Assembly: GCA_015179125.1 (NCBI GenBank)
Contig: WHVA01000188.1
Coordinates: 1 to 64,000 of the forward strand
Source: Gautieria morchelliformis
Lineage: Eukaryota; Basidiomycota; Agaricomycetes; Gomphales; Gomphaceae
Reading direction: 5' to 3'
DNA length: 64,000 bases
Below are positions 63,465-64,000 of the stretch, in pieces (the first letter of the stretch is position 1; each line of letters opens with the position of its first letter). The position numbers and the translations under genes were made by a program. The notes beneath the pieces were generated by a model. That model was not told the DNA's origin. It saw nothing but the letters and a program-made list of their open reading frames with translations, and did not search any database.

Positions 63465-64000
63465 CTAAGGCGCCGAAATGGGGCCAGGCTTATCAGGATA
63501 AGACTTGTGGAAATCAGAGATGAGGTCAGAGGCGTGGTCTAGTTCCGTGGCGGAAATCCACGAGGTCTCTTCGTCGGTGTTTTCATAGCCTTCCCACTTG
63601 ACTAGGTACTGGAGTTGGCAGCGGTATCGTGTGCCTAGCTTGGAGTTGAGAATTTCCAAGATCTCATATTCCGGTTCTCCGTCGATGATGACTGGCGGAG
63701 GTGGAGGTTGTTCTCGATTCGGAATTGTATTCGGAACTGCTGGCTCAAGCATGGAGACATGGAATACCGGGTGTACTGCGCACATATTGTCAGGAAGTCT
63801 GAGAGTGAAAGAACGACTGCCGGCCTTAGCGATGATCTCGTAAGGGCCAAGGTATTTCTCAGAGAGCTTCTTTGAGGGGCGAGTGGTGCGGAATTTTTCA
63901 GCTTTGACAAAGACTTTGTCGCCTATCTCGAATGCCGGTTGCGGAAGTCATTTCCGATCGGCGGAAGTTTGGTATCTCTTCTGGGCAGTAGAAATGTTCT
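63465..64000 (-). pseudogene. Gypsy-1 integrase C-terminus with chromodomain (partial)
   Basis: From about 63930 the frame reads FEIGDKVFVKAEKFRTTRPS, KKLSEKYLGPYEIIAKAG (GPY motif), VHPVFHVSMLEPAVPN and the chromodomain PEYEILEILNSKLGTRYRCQ, LQYLVKWEGYENTDEETSWI. It stops at 63465-63467. Aromatic-cage-type residues Y, W and W/Y are present. Upstream of 63930 the frame carries a TGA, then leaves the window. Confidence 0.88.

Larger units (their letters stand above)
61320..64000 (-). mobile_element. Gypsy-1, 3' end of a minus-strand copy
   Basis: On the minus strand: integrase C-terminus with chromodomain (from the window edge to 63465), a 1.5-kb segment with an antisense gene, polypurine tract AGAAGGGAGATAC (61990-61978) and the 3' LTR (61977-61320). 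The LTR is the same family as 14122-14773, so the internal regions probably belong to one element type. The rest lies beyond 64000. Confidence 0.9.

Noticed and set aside
1..64000. tRNA, rRNA, CRISPR, riboswitch or bacterial operon features
   Set aside because: None recognised on either strand; splice sites and element types are fungal.

Overview
The window looks like a transposon graveyard from a basidiomycete fungus, probably an Agaricomycete mushroom. The evidence is chromodomain Ty3/gypsy elements, an APE-type LINE with an RNase H tail, Ty1/copia pieces, a tyrosine-recombinase (DIRS/Ngaro-type) retroelement, short GT...AG introns of about 45-55 bases, a DUF6533-type membrane-protein gene, an F-box/LRR-like gene and a fungal-type UDP-glycosyltransferase. 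I saw no rRNA, tRNA, CRISPR array or bacterial-style operon. Almost no gene in the window is clearly intact.

Layout. 1-2440: a copia gag fragment with a 558-bp tandem duplication, then a LINE ORF1 (LINE-A). 2581-11436: a dispersed-repeat copy (R1a), an unrecognised spliced gene broken by a solo LTR (3721-5803), degenerate paralogous fragments, and a multi-exon DUF6533-type gene (9191-11006). 11437-23487: two inverted copies of a ~0.7-kb repeat (R1b, R1c) around a LINE 3' end (LINE-C) and a 5' end of Gypsy-1. R1c is split by Gypsy-2 (15751-23385), a nearly whole element with 246-bp LTRs, which itself carries a nested Gypsy-1 solo LTR. 24895-27165: the 5' half of a copia element fused to the tail of a methylcrotonyl-CoA carboxylase alpha-subunit gene. 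28302-31585 and 41998-44617: an inverted duplication that carries broken glycosyltransferase copies. 32641-36654: 3' half of Gypsy-4A, joined in the same orientation to LINE-B (36655-41050). 45251-49606: a DIRS/Ngaro-like element interrupted by a 1278-bp solo LTR (Gypsy-3). 49607-53303: fragments of further LTR elements. 53371-54587: an F-box pseudogene. 55290-60995: Gypsy-3 LTR piece and Gypsy-4B. 61320-64000: the 3' end of a minus-strand Gypsy-1.

Most interesting points. (1) Gypsy-1 has a primer-binding site that exactly complements 11 bases just downstream of its own LTR TATA box, as in Tf1/sushi self-priming. (2) The 3' end of Gypsy-1 carries a long antisense gene (coiled coil, paired Cys cluster, helical tail) filling the space between integrase and LTR. 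(3) Gypsy-4 carries a sense-strand extra ORF of about 198 codons between the chromodomain and the LTR, with a TATA-like box upstream. (4) All nine differences between the Gypsy-2 LTRs and between the DIRS-element direct repeats are CpG to TpG/CpA changes, which points to 5-methylcytosine decay. (5) Occupied and empty target sites for several insertions both lie inside the window, so insertion order and target duplications can be read directly.
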